Assembly: GCA_910577835.1 (NCBI GenBank)
Contig: CAJTOU010000049.1
Span: 1-20,539, forward strand
DNA: 20,539 bases
Direction of reading: 5' to 3'
From: an uncultured Lachnospiraceae bacterium
Lineage (GTDB): Bacteria > Bacillota_A > Clostridia > Lachnospirales > Lachnospiraceae
Under the pieces are notes generated by a model. That model saw nothing but the letters and a program-made list of their open reading frames with translations. It was not told where the DNA came from and made no database searches. The position numbers were made by a program, and so were the translations under genes. Below, one piece after another: positions 14,283-20,539 of the stretch. Numbering within the stretch: position 1 is the first letter of the stretch; each line of letters starts with the position of its first letter.

Positions 14283-16719
14283 TACATTATTAAAAGAAAA
14301 GAACTATATATTATTAGACGGCGCAATGGGCACAATGCTTCAAAAAAGAGGCTTAAAGCTTGGAGGAATACCGGAAGAGCTGAATATTACTGCTCCGGAA
14401 ACGATAGAAGAAATACACAGACTTTATATTGAAGCCGGCTCAGATATTATTTATACAAATACCTTTGGCGCAAATAGGTATAAGCTTTCTCATTCCAGAT
14501 ACAGTGTGGAGGAAATTATAAAGGCGGGAGTATCTATTGCGAAACATGCATGCGGACAGACATGCCTTGCAGCCCTTGACATCGGCACTATTGGGCAGCT
14601 TTTAGAGCCTGCCGGAACACTGTCATTTGAAAGGGCCTATGAGTATTATAAAGAAATGCTTATTGTGGGAGAGCAGGCAGGTGCAGACCTTGTAGTATTT
14701 GAAACCCAGACGGATTTGCTGGAATTAAAGGCGGCGGTGCTGGCGGCAAAAGAAAATACAAAACTTCCGATTCTCTGCACCATGACCTTTGAGGAAAATA
14801 AGAGAACCTTTACAGGTGTATCCGTTTCTGCTATGGCAAAAACGCTGGAAGGACTGGGAGTATCAGCAATTGGTGTAAACTGTTCTTTAGGACCTGTGGA
14901 ATTATATGATGTTATTAAAGAAATGGCAGAGTGGACAAATCTTCCACTGATATTAAAGGCAAATGCGGGCCTGCCGGACCCTGTTACAAATGAGTATAAC
15001 ATTTCTGCCGATGAATTTGCCATAGAATCTGCAAAATCGGCAGAGCTTGGAGTAAAATTTTTTGGAGGATGCTGTGGAACAGATGAAGGCTTTATAAAAA
15101 GACTTGCACAGGTATTAGATACTGTGGACTTTTATACAGAGCGAAGAGAGGTAAAAAGAACAGCTATATGTTCAGCTTCCTGCACTGTGGAACTGAATGA
15201 ACCCAGAGTAATAGGAGAAAGAATTAATCCAACAGGAAAAAAGAGGTTTAAGGAAGCGCTTTTAAATCATGATATTGATTATATTCTGGGACAGGCAGTG
15301 GAGCAGATTGATGCCGGAGCGGATATTTTAGATGTAAATGTAGGTCTGCCGGGAATTGATGAAAAAGAAATGATGGTGACAGTATTAAAGGAACTTCAGG
15401 GAATTACAGATGTTCCGCTTCAGATTGATTCCACGATTCCAGAGGTAGCGGAGGCAGCTCTCAGAGTATATAATGGAAAGCCAATTCTAAACTCTGTTAA
15501 TGGAGAAGAGAAATCTTTAAATACAATTCTTCCGCTGGCAAAAAAATATGGTGCATGTATTATAGGACTTACCTTGGATGAAGACGGAATACCACAGACA
15601 GCAGAAGGAAGATTCAAAATAGCTGAAAAGATACTGCAAAGAGCTCTGAAATATGGAATACCGAAGGAGGATGTAATTATTGACTGTCTTACGCTTACTG
15701 CAAGCGCAGAGCAGGACGGAGTAAAGGAAACACTGAAGGCGCTTTTTCGGGTAACAGAGGAGCTTGGATTAAAAACAGTTCTTGGAGTGTCTAATATTTC
15801 CTTTGGATTGCCAAACAGAGAATTGATTAATCATACTTTTTTGACAATGGCCTTGGAAAACGGGCTTACTCTTCCGATTATGAATCCAAATATTGCTTCC
15901 ATGATGGGGGCTTTTCGGGCGTATAAGCTTTTAGCTGGCTATGACAGGGATTCAAGAGATTTTGTGGCCAATTATGCAGGTGTGGTAATGAAAACTTCAG
16001 CAGTCAGCAAAGAACAGGATTCAAAAAAGTCTTCCGTGACAGAAACAGTCGAAAATAATACAAAAGAAAAATTAAAAGCAGCTCTGGAAAATGGATTGAA
16101 GAGTGAAGGAGGTAAATATACCTCTATGCTGATTAATGAAGAAAATGTTGATTCTATGGAAGTAATTAACCATATTTTAATTCCTGCACTGGATAAAATA
16201 GGAGCTGATTTTGAAAAAGGAAAAATATTCCTGCCACAGCTTATTTTATCTGCCGGAGTCGCCACAGCATGCTTTGATGTGATTAAAGATAAGATGCGCA
16301 GAGATAACAGTGCACCTGCTTCTAAAGGAAATATTGTGCTTGCCACGGTGAAAGGTGATATTCATGATATTGGAAAAAATATTGTAAAGGTGCTTTTGGA
16401 AAATTATGGGTATCATGTCATAGATTTGGGAAAAGATGTGGATTATCAGAAGGTAGTGGATGCCGCAATTTCATATAAAGCCGAGCTTGTGGGACTTTCA
16501 GCACTGATGACGACTACTCTGGTATCTATGGAAGAAACCATAAAGCTTCTTAAAAAGAATCATGTGCCTGCAAAGATAGTAGTAGGTGGAGCAGTGCTTA
16601 CACCTGAATACGCAGAGCAGATAGGTGCGGATTTCTATGCAAAAGATGCGAGAGAAACTGTGGAAATTGCAAAAAAAGTAATTGGAGAACAAAGTGATTG
16701 TGAAACTGTAAATTCATAA
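14272..16719 (+). CDS. metH: Cobalamin-dependent methionine synthase, without activation domain
   Basis: It transfers a methyl group from methyltetrahydrofolate through cobalamin to homocysteine. Order of domains in the 815 residues: homocysteine methyltransferase (about 1-290) with zinc cysteines C204 (GVNCS) and C267-C268 (GGCCGT); pterin-binding domain (about 310-565, VIGERINPTGKKRF); helical cap (about 590-680); and the B12-binding fold with H698 in DIHDIG as lower cobalt ligand. The fourth, AdoMet-binding domain is missing and is supplied by the preceding gene, as in other Firmicutes and Thermotoga. GTG at 14272 is preferred because AGAGGTGA (14259-14266) stands five bases before it. The GTG at 14263 lies within that site. 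No B12 or AdoMet riboswitch was seen upstream. Confidence 0.94.
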   Translation: MDFNTLLKEKNYILLDGAMGTMLQKRGLKLGGIPEELNITAPETIEEIHRLYIEAGSDIIYTNTFGANRYKLSHSRYSVEEIIKAGVSIAKHACGQTCLAALDIGTIGQLLEPAGTLSFERAYEYYKEMLIVGEQAGADLVVFETQTDLLELKAAVLAAKENTKLPILCTMTFEENKRTFTGVSVSAMAKTLEGLGVSAIGVNCSLGPVELYDVIKEMAEWTNLPLILKANAGLPDPVTNEYNISADEFAIESAKSAELGVKFFGGCCGTDEGFIKRLAQVLDTVDFYTERREVKRTAICSASCTVELNEPRVIGERINPTGKKRFKEALLNHDIDYILGQAVEQIDAGADILDVNVGLPGIDEKEMMVTVLKELQGITDVPLQIDSTIPEVAEAALRVYNGKPILNSVNGEEKSLNTILPLAKKYGACIIGLTLDEDGIPQTAEGRFKIAEKILQRALKYGIPKEDVIIDCLTLTASAEQDGVKETLKALFRVTEELGLKTVLGVSNISFGLPNRELINHTFLTMALENGLTLPIMNPNIASMMGAFRAYKLLAGYDRDSRDFVANYAGVVMKTSAVSKEQDSKKSSVTETVENNTKEKLKAALENGLKSEGGKYTSMLINEENVDSMEVINHILIPALDKIGADFEKGKIFLPQLILSAGVATACFDVIKDKMRRDNSAPASKGNIVLATVKGDIHDIGKNIVKVLLENYGYHVIDLGKDVDYQKVVDAAISYKAELVGLSALMTTTLVSMEETIKLLKKNHVPAKIVVGGAVLTPEYAEQIGADFYAKDARETVEIAKKVIGEQSDCETVNS

Positions 16720-16822
16720 AAACCTTCTGCAAAAAAACCTTTTGGATTCTGTTTGGAAGATAGCTGATAAATATTTTCTTCTGAAACGTCAAGTAAATAA
16801 TTGGTCATTTTGCATAAAACCT

Positions 16823-16851
16823 TTGACTAAATTATAGAAATGATGTAGAAT
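16823..16851 (+). promoter_or_regulatory. Sigma-A promoter for the chemoreceptor gene
   Basis: TTGACT (16823-16828) and TAGAAT (16846-16851) are separated by 17 bases, with a TG one base before the -10. The transcript would have about 120 bases before the chemoreceptor start. No motility-sigma (TAAA / CCGATAT) site was recognised. No clear terminator for metH was found in 16720-16822. Confidence 0.5.
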
Positions 16852-16953
16852 ATGATTAATAAAGAAAAGAAAGAGCGGCAGTTTGGATAAAAAATTGCGA
16901 TAGAGGACGAAAATGAAGTTTTGACGGGTGTACGAAGAATAAGGGAGATTGTG

Positions 16954-16980
16954 ATGAAACCAAAAGGAGGAAAATCATGA
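16954..16980 (+). CDS. Eight-codon upstream ORF (MKPKGGKS) before the chemoreceptor
   Basis: ATG at 16954 is preceded by AAGGGAG (16941-16947) at six bases. The frame ends TGA at 16978-16980, overlapping the chemoreceptor ATG in ATGA. Its GGA GGA codons form the ribosome site of the main gene, so translating it could either expose or block that site. Short frames like this also arise by chance. Confidence 0.3.
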   Translation: MKPKGGKS

Positions 16981-19400
16981 ATATGCAGAAAAAAGCGCCA
17001 AAACCAGAAAAAGATAAAAAGGAGAAGATAAAAAAGGAAAAACCAGTAAAGGTGAAAAAAGAAAAACCAGTAAAAGTAAAAAAGGAGAAACAGAAGCCGG
17101 CAAAAATAAAAAAGGAAAAAACACCAAAAATCAGAACAAAAGCTGCAAAGAATACTGGAAAAGTAAGACCAGCAAAGCCTAAAAATCCAAAGAAACAGAA
17201 AAAAAACAGCAATAAGGCTGCCTTTACACGAAAAATGGGAGCCAAAATGATGGTAGTGATTCTTCCGGTTATTATGATTTCCATGACTGTTTTAACTGTT
17301 ATCAGCGTTCAGTCCGGCAGCAAAAGTATTAACAGTGAAATTTCCTCAAGAATGGAAGCAGAGCTGCAGGTTCAGGATGACCAGGTTACCAGTTATTTTC
17401 GTCAGATTACAGATATTGCGGATATGTTGTCTAATGCAGTGCTTACCAGCTTTGACAGAGTTGATATTGTCGCATATGAGAATCTGCTGACAAAGGTAGT
17501 GGAAGAAAACGATTTTGTTGTGTCGAGCGGAATCTGGTTTGAGCCGTATGTATTTAATCTGGAGCAGAAGTACACAGGACCTCTTGCAAGAAAGGACAAT
17601 AATGTTACATATATCTCTACGCCTTACAGTGAAGAGGACACCAATTACACAAAACAACAGTTTTATTCAATTGCACAGGCAGCGACACAAACCATTCTGA
17701 CAGAAGCTATTTATGATATTACTCAAAATACTTTTAAAATAACGGCTGTTGTGCCATTGATTTGTGATGGAACAACGCTTCTTGAAACAACAGAACCGGA
17801 GGTGACAATACAGGTAATGCCAACAACAACCAATACAAATGTCTCAAGTGGCCTGGGGACAGAGACACCTGAACCGGAGGATTATGTAGTAAAGAGAACC
17901 GGTTTTATCGGTTGTGTTACCATAGATGTAAAGCTTGATGATATCAAAGAATTTATTGAATCCACCACTGTCGGAGACAAGGGAAAGGCAACACTTCTCT
18001 CTGCTGAGGGAACTTATATGGCAGGAAGCAGTCAGAAAAATATTTCAAAAAGGCTTAAAATTACCAAAGAAGAAAACGAATCACTTGCAAAGGCAGGAGA
18101 GGAGATTGTCGCAAATCAAAACGGCAGGGTAACTTATACCGAAGATGGTGAGAAATATAATATTTATTATAGTACTCTTGGAACGAATGGCTGGAAGGTT
18201 ATGATTACAATTCCACAGTCGGAACTGACTGAATCTGTTGAAAAAATGACGATTCTCATGATTCTGGTATGTGTTGCAGCCGCCTGTGTGACAGCAGTGG
18301 TAGTAGCACTGGAGGTAAGCTCTATTATTAAGCGGATTAATAGAGTAAAGAAATTTGCCGGAATACTTGCGGATGGAGATTTCACTACGGAGCCAATCAG
18401 AGTAAAGACAAAAGATGAACTCGGAATGATGAGTGAATCATTAAATATCATGTATGCAAACAATAAGGAAGTAATTGAGAATATTGCAGAACATTCAGAA
18501 CAGATTGATGATTCCAGCAAACGTCTGAATGAAGCGGCGCAAAGACTGACTGAGCAGTTTAAATCCATTCAAAGTCATATGAACGAGGTAAATGAATCCA
18601 TGCTGACGGCAAGCGCTGCAACGGAGCAGGTAAATGCTTCCACAGAAGAAGTTCTCTCAAACGTAAATATGCTGGCAGGAGAAACCAAAAACAGCATGCA
18701 TCAGGTATCTGAAATCAAACAGAGAGCAGCTCAGGTAGGAGATAACAGCAGACAGGCATATAATTCAGCCACAGAGCTTTCTGTACAGTTCGAAGAAAAA
18801 ATGCAGGTTACAATTGCGAATGCCAAGGTGGTAGAAAATATCGGAGAACTGGCTTCGGTTATTTCTGAAATTGCAGACCAGATTGATTTGCTTTCGTTAA
18901 ATGCCTCTATTGAGGCAGCAAGAGCCGGTGAACAGGGAAAAGGCTTTGCAGTAGTGGCTACTGAAATCGGAAAGCTGGCAAAGGAAACTACGGAAGCAGT
19001 TGACAGAATTCAGAATACCATTGTTGATGTACAGAGTGCATTTGATGATTTGATTAATGCATCCGACGGAATTCTTGATTTCGTAAAAAATACAGTTACT
19101 CCTGATTATGACAAATTTGTAGGGGTTGCGGAGCAGTATGGCGAAGATGCTGAAAATATTGTAAAGCTGTCAAAGAATATTTCCGATATGTCAGGCAATA
19201 TTAAAATGATTATGACAGAGGTATCCGCAGCTATTCAGAGTATTGCAGAAGCATCACAGACAACGGCAGATATCAGCAGTGGAATTATGCTGGCAGTGGA
19301 CGAGGTAACAGAGGATGTAAATGATATTTCGGGAATGTCCGAGGAAACCAGTAGTATTGCAGTAAATTTAAATTCTGTGGTAGGAAAATTCAAATTGTAA
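16977..19400 (+). CDS. Methyl-accepting chemotaxis protein with Lys-rich N-terminal extension
   Basis: A transmembrane chemoreceptor of 807 residues that would sense an outside ligand and control CheA. Residues 1-80 are a Lys/Pro/Glu-rich cytoplasmic tail with repeats of KEKPVKVK. Membrane segment 1 is about 90-111. The outer sensing part (112-423) resembles a double Cache domain, with a Thr-rich insert at 282-300. Segment 2 is about 424-447, then HAMP (448-500) and a signalling coiled coil whose tip DLLSLNASIEAARAGEQGKG (637-656) is the conserved kinase-contact motif. The C-terminus has no CheR-binding pentapeptide. The ATG follows AAAGGAGG by six to seven bases. The tail is unusual for the family and its role is unknown. 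A terminator follows at once. Ligand unknown. Confidence 0.93.
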   Translation: MNMQKKAPKPEKDKKEKIKKEKPVKVKKEKPVKVKKEKQKPAKIKKEKTPKIRTKAAKNTGKVRPAKPKNPKKQKKNSNKAAFTRKMGAKMMVVILPVIMISMTVLTVISVQSGSKSINSEISSRMEAELQVQDDQVTSYFRQITDIADMLSNAVLTSFDRVDIVAYENLLTKVVEENDFVVSSGIWFEPYVFNLEQKYTGPLARKDNNVTYISTPYSEEDTNYTKQQFYSIAQAATQTILTEAIYDITQNTFKITAVVPLICDGTTLLETTEPEVTIQVMPTTTNTNVSSGLGTETPEPEDYVVKRTGFIGCVTIDVKLDDIKEFIESTTVGDKGKATLLSAEGTYMAGSSQKNISKRLKITKEENESLAKAGEEIVANQNGRVTYTEDGEKYNIYYSTLGTNGWKVMITIPQSELTESVEKMTILMILVCVAAACVTAVVVALEVSSIIKRINRVKKFAGILADGDFTTEPIRVKTKDELGMMSESLNIMYANNKEVIENIAEHSEQIDDSSKRLNEAAQRLTEQFKSIQSHMNEVNESMLTASAATEQVNASTEEVLSNVNMLAGETKNSMHQVSEIKQRAAQVGDNSRQAYNSATELSVQFEEKMQVTIANAKVVENIGELASVISEIADQIDLLSLNASIEAARAGEQGKGFAVVATEIGKLAKETTEAVDRIQNTIVDVQSAFDDLINASDGILDFVKNTVTPDYDKFVGVAEQYGEDAENIVKLSKNISDMSGNIKMIMTEVSAAIQSIAEASQTTADISSGIMLAVDEVTEDVNDISGMSEETSSIAVNLNSVVGKFKL

Positions 19401-19415
19401 ATTTTCAATAAAAAC

Positions 19416-19445
19416 AAAAAGAGCATCCGTTGGATGCTCTTTTTT
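19416..19445. terminator. Bidirectional terminator between the chemoreceptor gene and rpmB
   Basis: AAAAAGAGCATCC (19416-19428) pairs with GGATGCTCTTTTT (19432-19444) around GTT. A T-run (19440-19445) serves the plus strand and the A-run serves the minus strand, fitting the convergent genes on each side. Confidence 0.9.
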
Positions 19446-19489
19446 CACTATCAAATAAAGCTGTTTTGTATCTTTCGCCTGTTTTGTAA

Positions 19490-19675
19490 TTAAGCTCTTT
19501 CAACAAATCCTGCCCTCAGGCATCTGGTACAAACGTTCATCTTTCGGGAATTTCCGTTTACGTTTACTTTTACAGATTTTACATTTGATTTCCAGATTCT
19601 GTTTGATTTTCTATTAGAATGGCTCACATTATTACCAAAGTGAGCAGCTTTGCTGCAAATCGCACATTTTGCCAT
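19490..19675 (-). CDS. rpmB: 50S ribosomal protein L28
   Basis: A 61-residue basic protein of the large subunit. MAKCAICSKA at the start and NVCTRCLRAG near the end give two CxxC pairs, the zinc-binding form of L28. The core KSNRIWKSNVKSVKVNV (23-39) matches the family. AAGGAGG (on the minus strand, at 19684-19690 of the given strand) supports the start. The gene stands alone on this strand, with its own promoter and a shared terminator; this orientation opposite asp23-fakA is common in Clostridia. Its leader folds (19705-19748). Confidence 0.96.
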   Translation of the reverse strand: MAKCAICSKAAHFGNNVSHSNRKSNRIWKSNVKSVKVNVNGNSRKMNVCTRCLRAGFVERA

Positions 19676-19704
19676 AATCTACACCTCCTTGCATAAGCGT
19701 AACT

Positions 19705-19748
19705 GGTCATTGAACAATCAGAGCTTGCGCTGATTGCATGATATGACC
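19705..19748 (-). promoter_or_regulatory. Nested stem-loop in the rpmB leader
   Basis: GGTCAT (19705-19710) pairs with ATGACC (19743-19748), and inside it CAATCAG (19715-19721) pairs perfectly with CTGATTG (19730-19736) around an eight-base loop. On the minus strand this lies between the promoter and the ribosome site, so it is transcribed. Nothing shows a switch or terminator form; it may be an L28 or mRNA-stability structure, or an inserted repeat. Confidence 0.5.
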
Positions 19749-19760
19749 GCAACAAATGGT

Positions 19761-19789
19761 ATTTTATCAGAATTAAAGATATTTTGCAA
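19761..19789 (-). promoter_or_regulatory. Sigma-A promoter for rpmB
   Basis: On the minus strand TTGCAA (19784-19789) and TAAAAT (19761-19766) are separated by 17 bases. It points towards rpmB. Confidence 0.65.
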
Positions 19790-19817
19790 GCATTTTTAAG
19801 AATTTTATTGAAATTCT

Positions 19818-19846
19818 TTGCAATTTATCAGGCTTAGTGGTATACT
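19818..19846 (+). promoter_or_regulatory. Sigma-A promoter for the asp23-fakA pair
   Basis: TTGCAA (19818-19823) and TATACT (19841-19846) are 17 bases apart, with TG one base before the -10. The Asp23 start is 35 bases further on. It is divergent from the rpmB promoter. Confidence 0.7.
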
Positions 19847-19880
19847 AATAAAAAATAAGGCTATAAAAGGAGGATTTGGC

Positions 19881-20240
19881 ATGAAAGGAATAATCACCAC
19901 CGCAAATGGTAATGTTACAATAGATGAAAATGTTATAGCAAAGTATGCAGGAACTGTCGCCGTAGGATGCTTTGGAATTGTAGGAATGGCAATAATCAGC
20001 ATGAAGGACGGAATCGTCAGACTTTTGAGAAAGGACAGTCTTACAAAGGGAATCAATGTTGACATAGATGAAGACAATGAAGTGATTTTAAGCTTCCATG
20101 TCATTGTGGCATATGGAGTATCTATTTTTACTGTATCTGATAATTTGATATCCAGCGTCAAATATGAAGTGGAGAAATTTTCAGGATTAAAAGTAAAGAA
20201 AATCCAGATTTATGTTGAAGGTGTAAGAATTATTGACTAA
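19881..20240 (+). CDS. Asp23/Gls24 family envelope stress response protein (YloU-like)
   Basis: A 119-residue protein of the Asp23 family. It shows GNVTIDENVIAKYAGTVAVGCFGIVGM near the N-terminus (about 11-37), the strand pair VDIDEDNEVILSFHVIVAYGV, and a closing KVKKIQIYVEGVRI. In Bacillus, yloU is followed by yloV, and the same order occurs here. Its exact function is unknown; staphylococcal Asp23 is membrane-associated and linked to envelope stress. The ATG at 19881 has AAAGGAGG (19866-19873) seven bases upstream. The in-frame ATG at 19818 lies in the promoter and is rejected. The next gene starts 24 bases after the stop. Confidence 0.93.
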   Translation: MKGIITTANGNVTIDENVIAKYAGTVAVGCFGIVGMAIISMKDGIVRLLRKDSLTKGINVDIDEDNEVILSFHVIVAYGVSIFTVSDNLISSVKYEVEKFSGLKVKKIQIYVEGVRIID

Positions 20241-20263
20241 GAAAGATGTAGGAGGAACCAATC

Positions 20264-20539
20264 GTGGGCAAAACGGTAGATGCACTGCTTGCACAGAAAA
20301 TGTTTCTTGCAGGCGCCAAAAATCTTGAATCAAAAAAGGAATGGATAAATGAATTAAATGTATTTCCAGTTCCGGACGGCGATACAGGAACAAATATGAC
20401 ACTGACCATTATGTCGGCGGCGAAAGAGGTAGCCGCTTTGGATAAGCCGGATTTTAAAAGCTTGAGCAAAGCAATATCAATGGGCTCCCTTCGCGGTGCA
20501 AGAGGAAATTCAGGAGTTATTTTGTCACAGCTTTTCAGG
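20264..20539 (+). CDS. fakA: Fatty acid kinase catalytic subunit / DhaL-domain protein (YloV/FakA), partial at the right edge
   Basis: The first 92 residues of a YloV/FakA-type protein. The nucleotide-binding DhaL domain is clear: NVFPVPDGDTGTNM (32-45), whose aspartates D38 and D40 (with D6 or others) hold Mg-ATP, and GARGNSGVILSQ (78-89). Full-length homologues have about 550 residues and, with a FakB protein, phosphorylate exogenous fatty acids to acyl-phosphate. That is the acyl donor of PlsY, encoded earlier in this window. GTG start with AGGAGG (20250-20255) eight bases upstream. The gene runs off the window. Confidence 0.92.
   Translation, partial: MGKTVDALLAQKMFLAGAKNLESKKEWINELNVFPVPDGDTGTNMTLTIMSAAKEVAALDKPDFKSLSKAISMGSLRGARGNSGVILSQLFR

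Noticed and set aside
16856..17284. Phe-rich open frame on the minus strand (142 codons)
   Set aside because: Antisense shadow of the Lys-rich receptor tail, with no independent coding sign.
19707..19739. Ten-codon upstream frame in the rpmB leader on the minus strand (MQSAQALIVQ)
   Set aside because: No ribosome site upstream, and the sequence is accounted for by the stem-loop arms.

Overview
The window reads as a low-GC, spore-forming Clostridia chromosome, most likely Lachnospiraceae. This is inferred from gene content and protein style, not from a search. Pointers are an extra-long ribose-phosphate pyrophosphokinase of the lachnospiral type, a DUF512 radical-SAM gene joined to der, a ytfI-gerW (sporulation) pair, a methionine synthase with its reactivation domain on a separate gene, and a four-cysteine L28 next to a divergently transcribed Asp23/fatty-acid-kinase pair.

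Layout. 1-182 is the right end of an IS200/IS605-type (TnpB) element. It ends in a hairpin closely resembling the reRNA scaffold of ISDra2. Next to it lies an unrecognised ORF (221-862) that may have lost its 5' end to the insertion, followed by a long stem-loop (872-907). 1003-8438 is a same-strand housekeeping run from a clear promoter: prs, DUF512 protein, der, plsY, gpsA, cls. The last three supply G3P, acylate it and make cardiolipin, and gpsA/cls overlap. 8439-8646 holds a structured repeat (element A). 8647-13408 carries lysA, two unknown genes, a ytfI-like DUF2953 gene, gerW and a small membrane-protein gene too short for usual ORF calling. 13409-13527 holds a second, diverged copy of the structured repeat (element B). 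13590-16719 is the split methionine synthase: a free-standing reactivation protein, then MetH without that domain. 16823-19400 is a promoter, an 8-codon upstream ORF and a chemoreceptor with an unusual Lys-rich cytoplasmic N-terminus. A bidirectional terminator separates it from rpmB (minus strand). Divergent promoters then drive rpmB and an asp23-fakA-like pair; the latter runs off the right edge.

The most interesting material is: (1) the three-hairpin element, seen as A (with its two-hairpin half duplicated) and B, where stems are kept by wobbles and compensating changes, each just upstream of an aspartate-family amino-acid gene; (2) the unknown gene pair 9934-11708 inside a sporulation-linked gene run; (3) the TnpB right end whose guide position faces the truncated ORF; (4) the Lys-rich tracts in the DUF2953 protein and the chemoreceptor, the former encoded by long A-runs; (5) the divergent active-site motifs of the LysA-like enzyme. 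No phage, CRISPR, defence cluster, tRNA or rRNA gene was seen.
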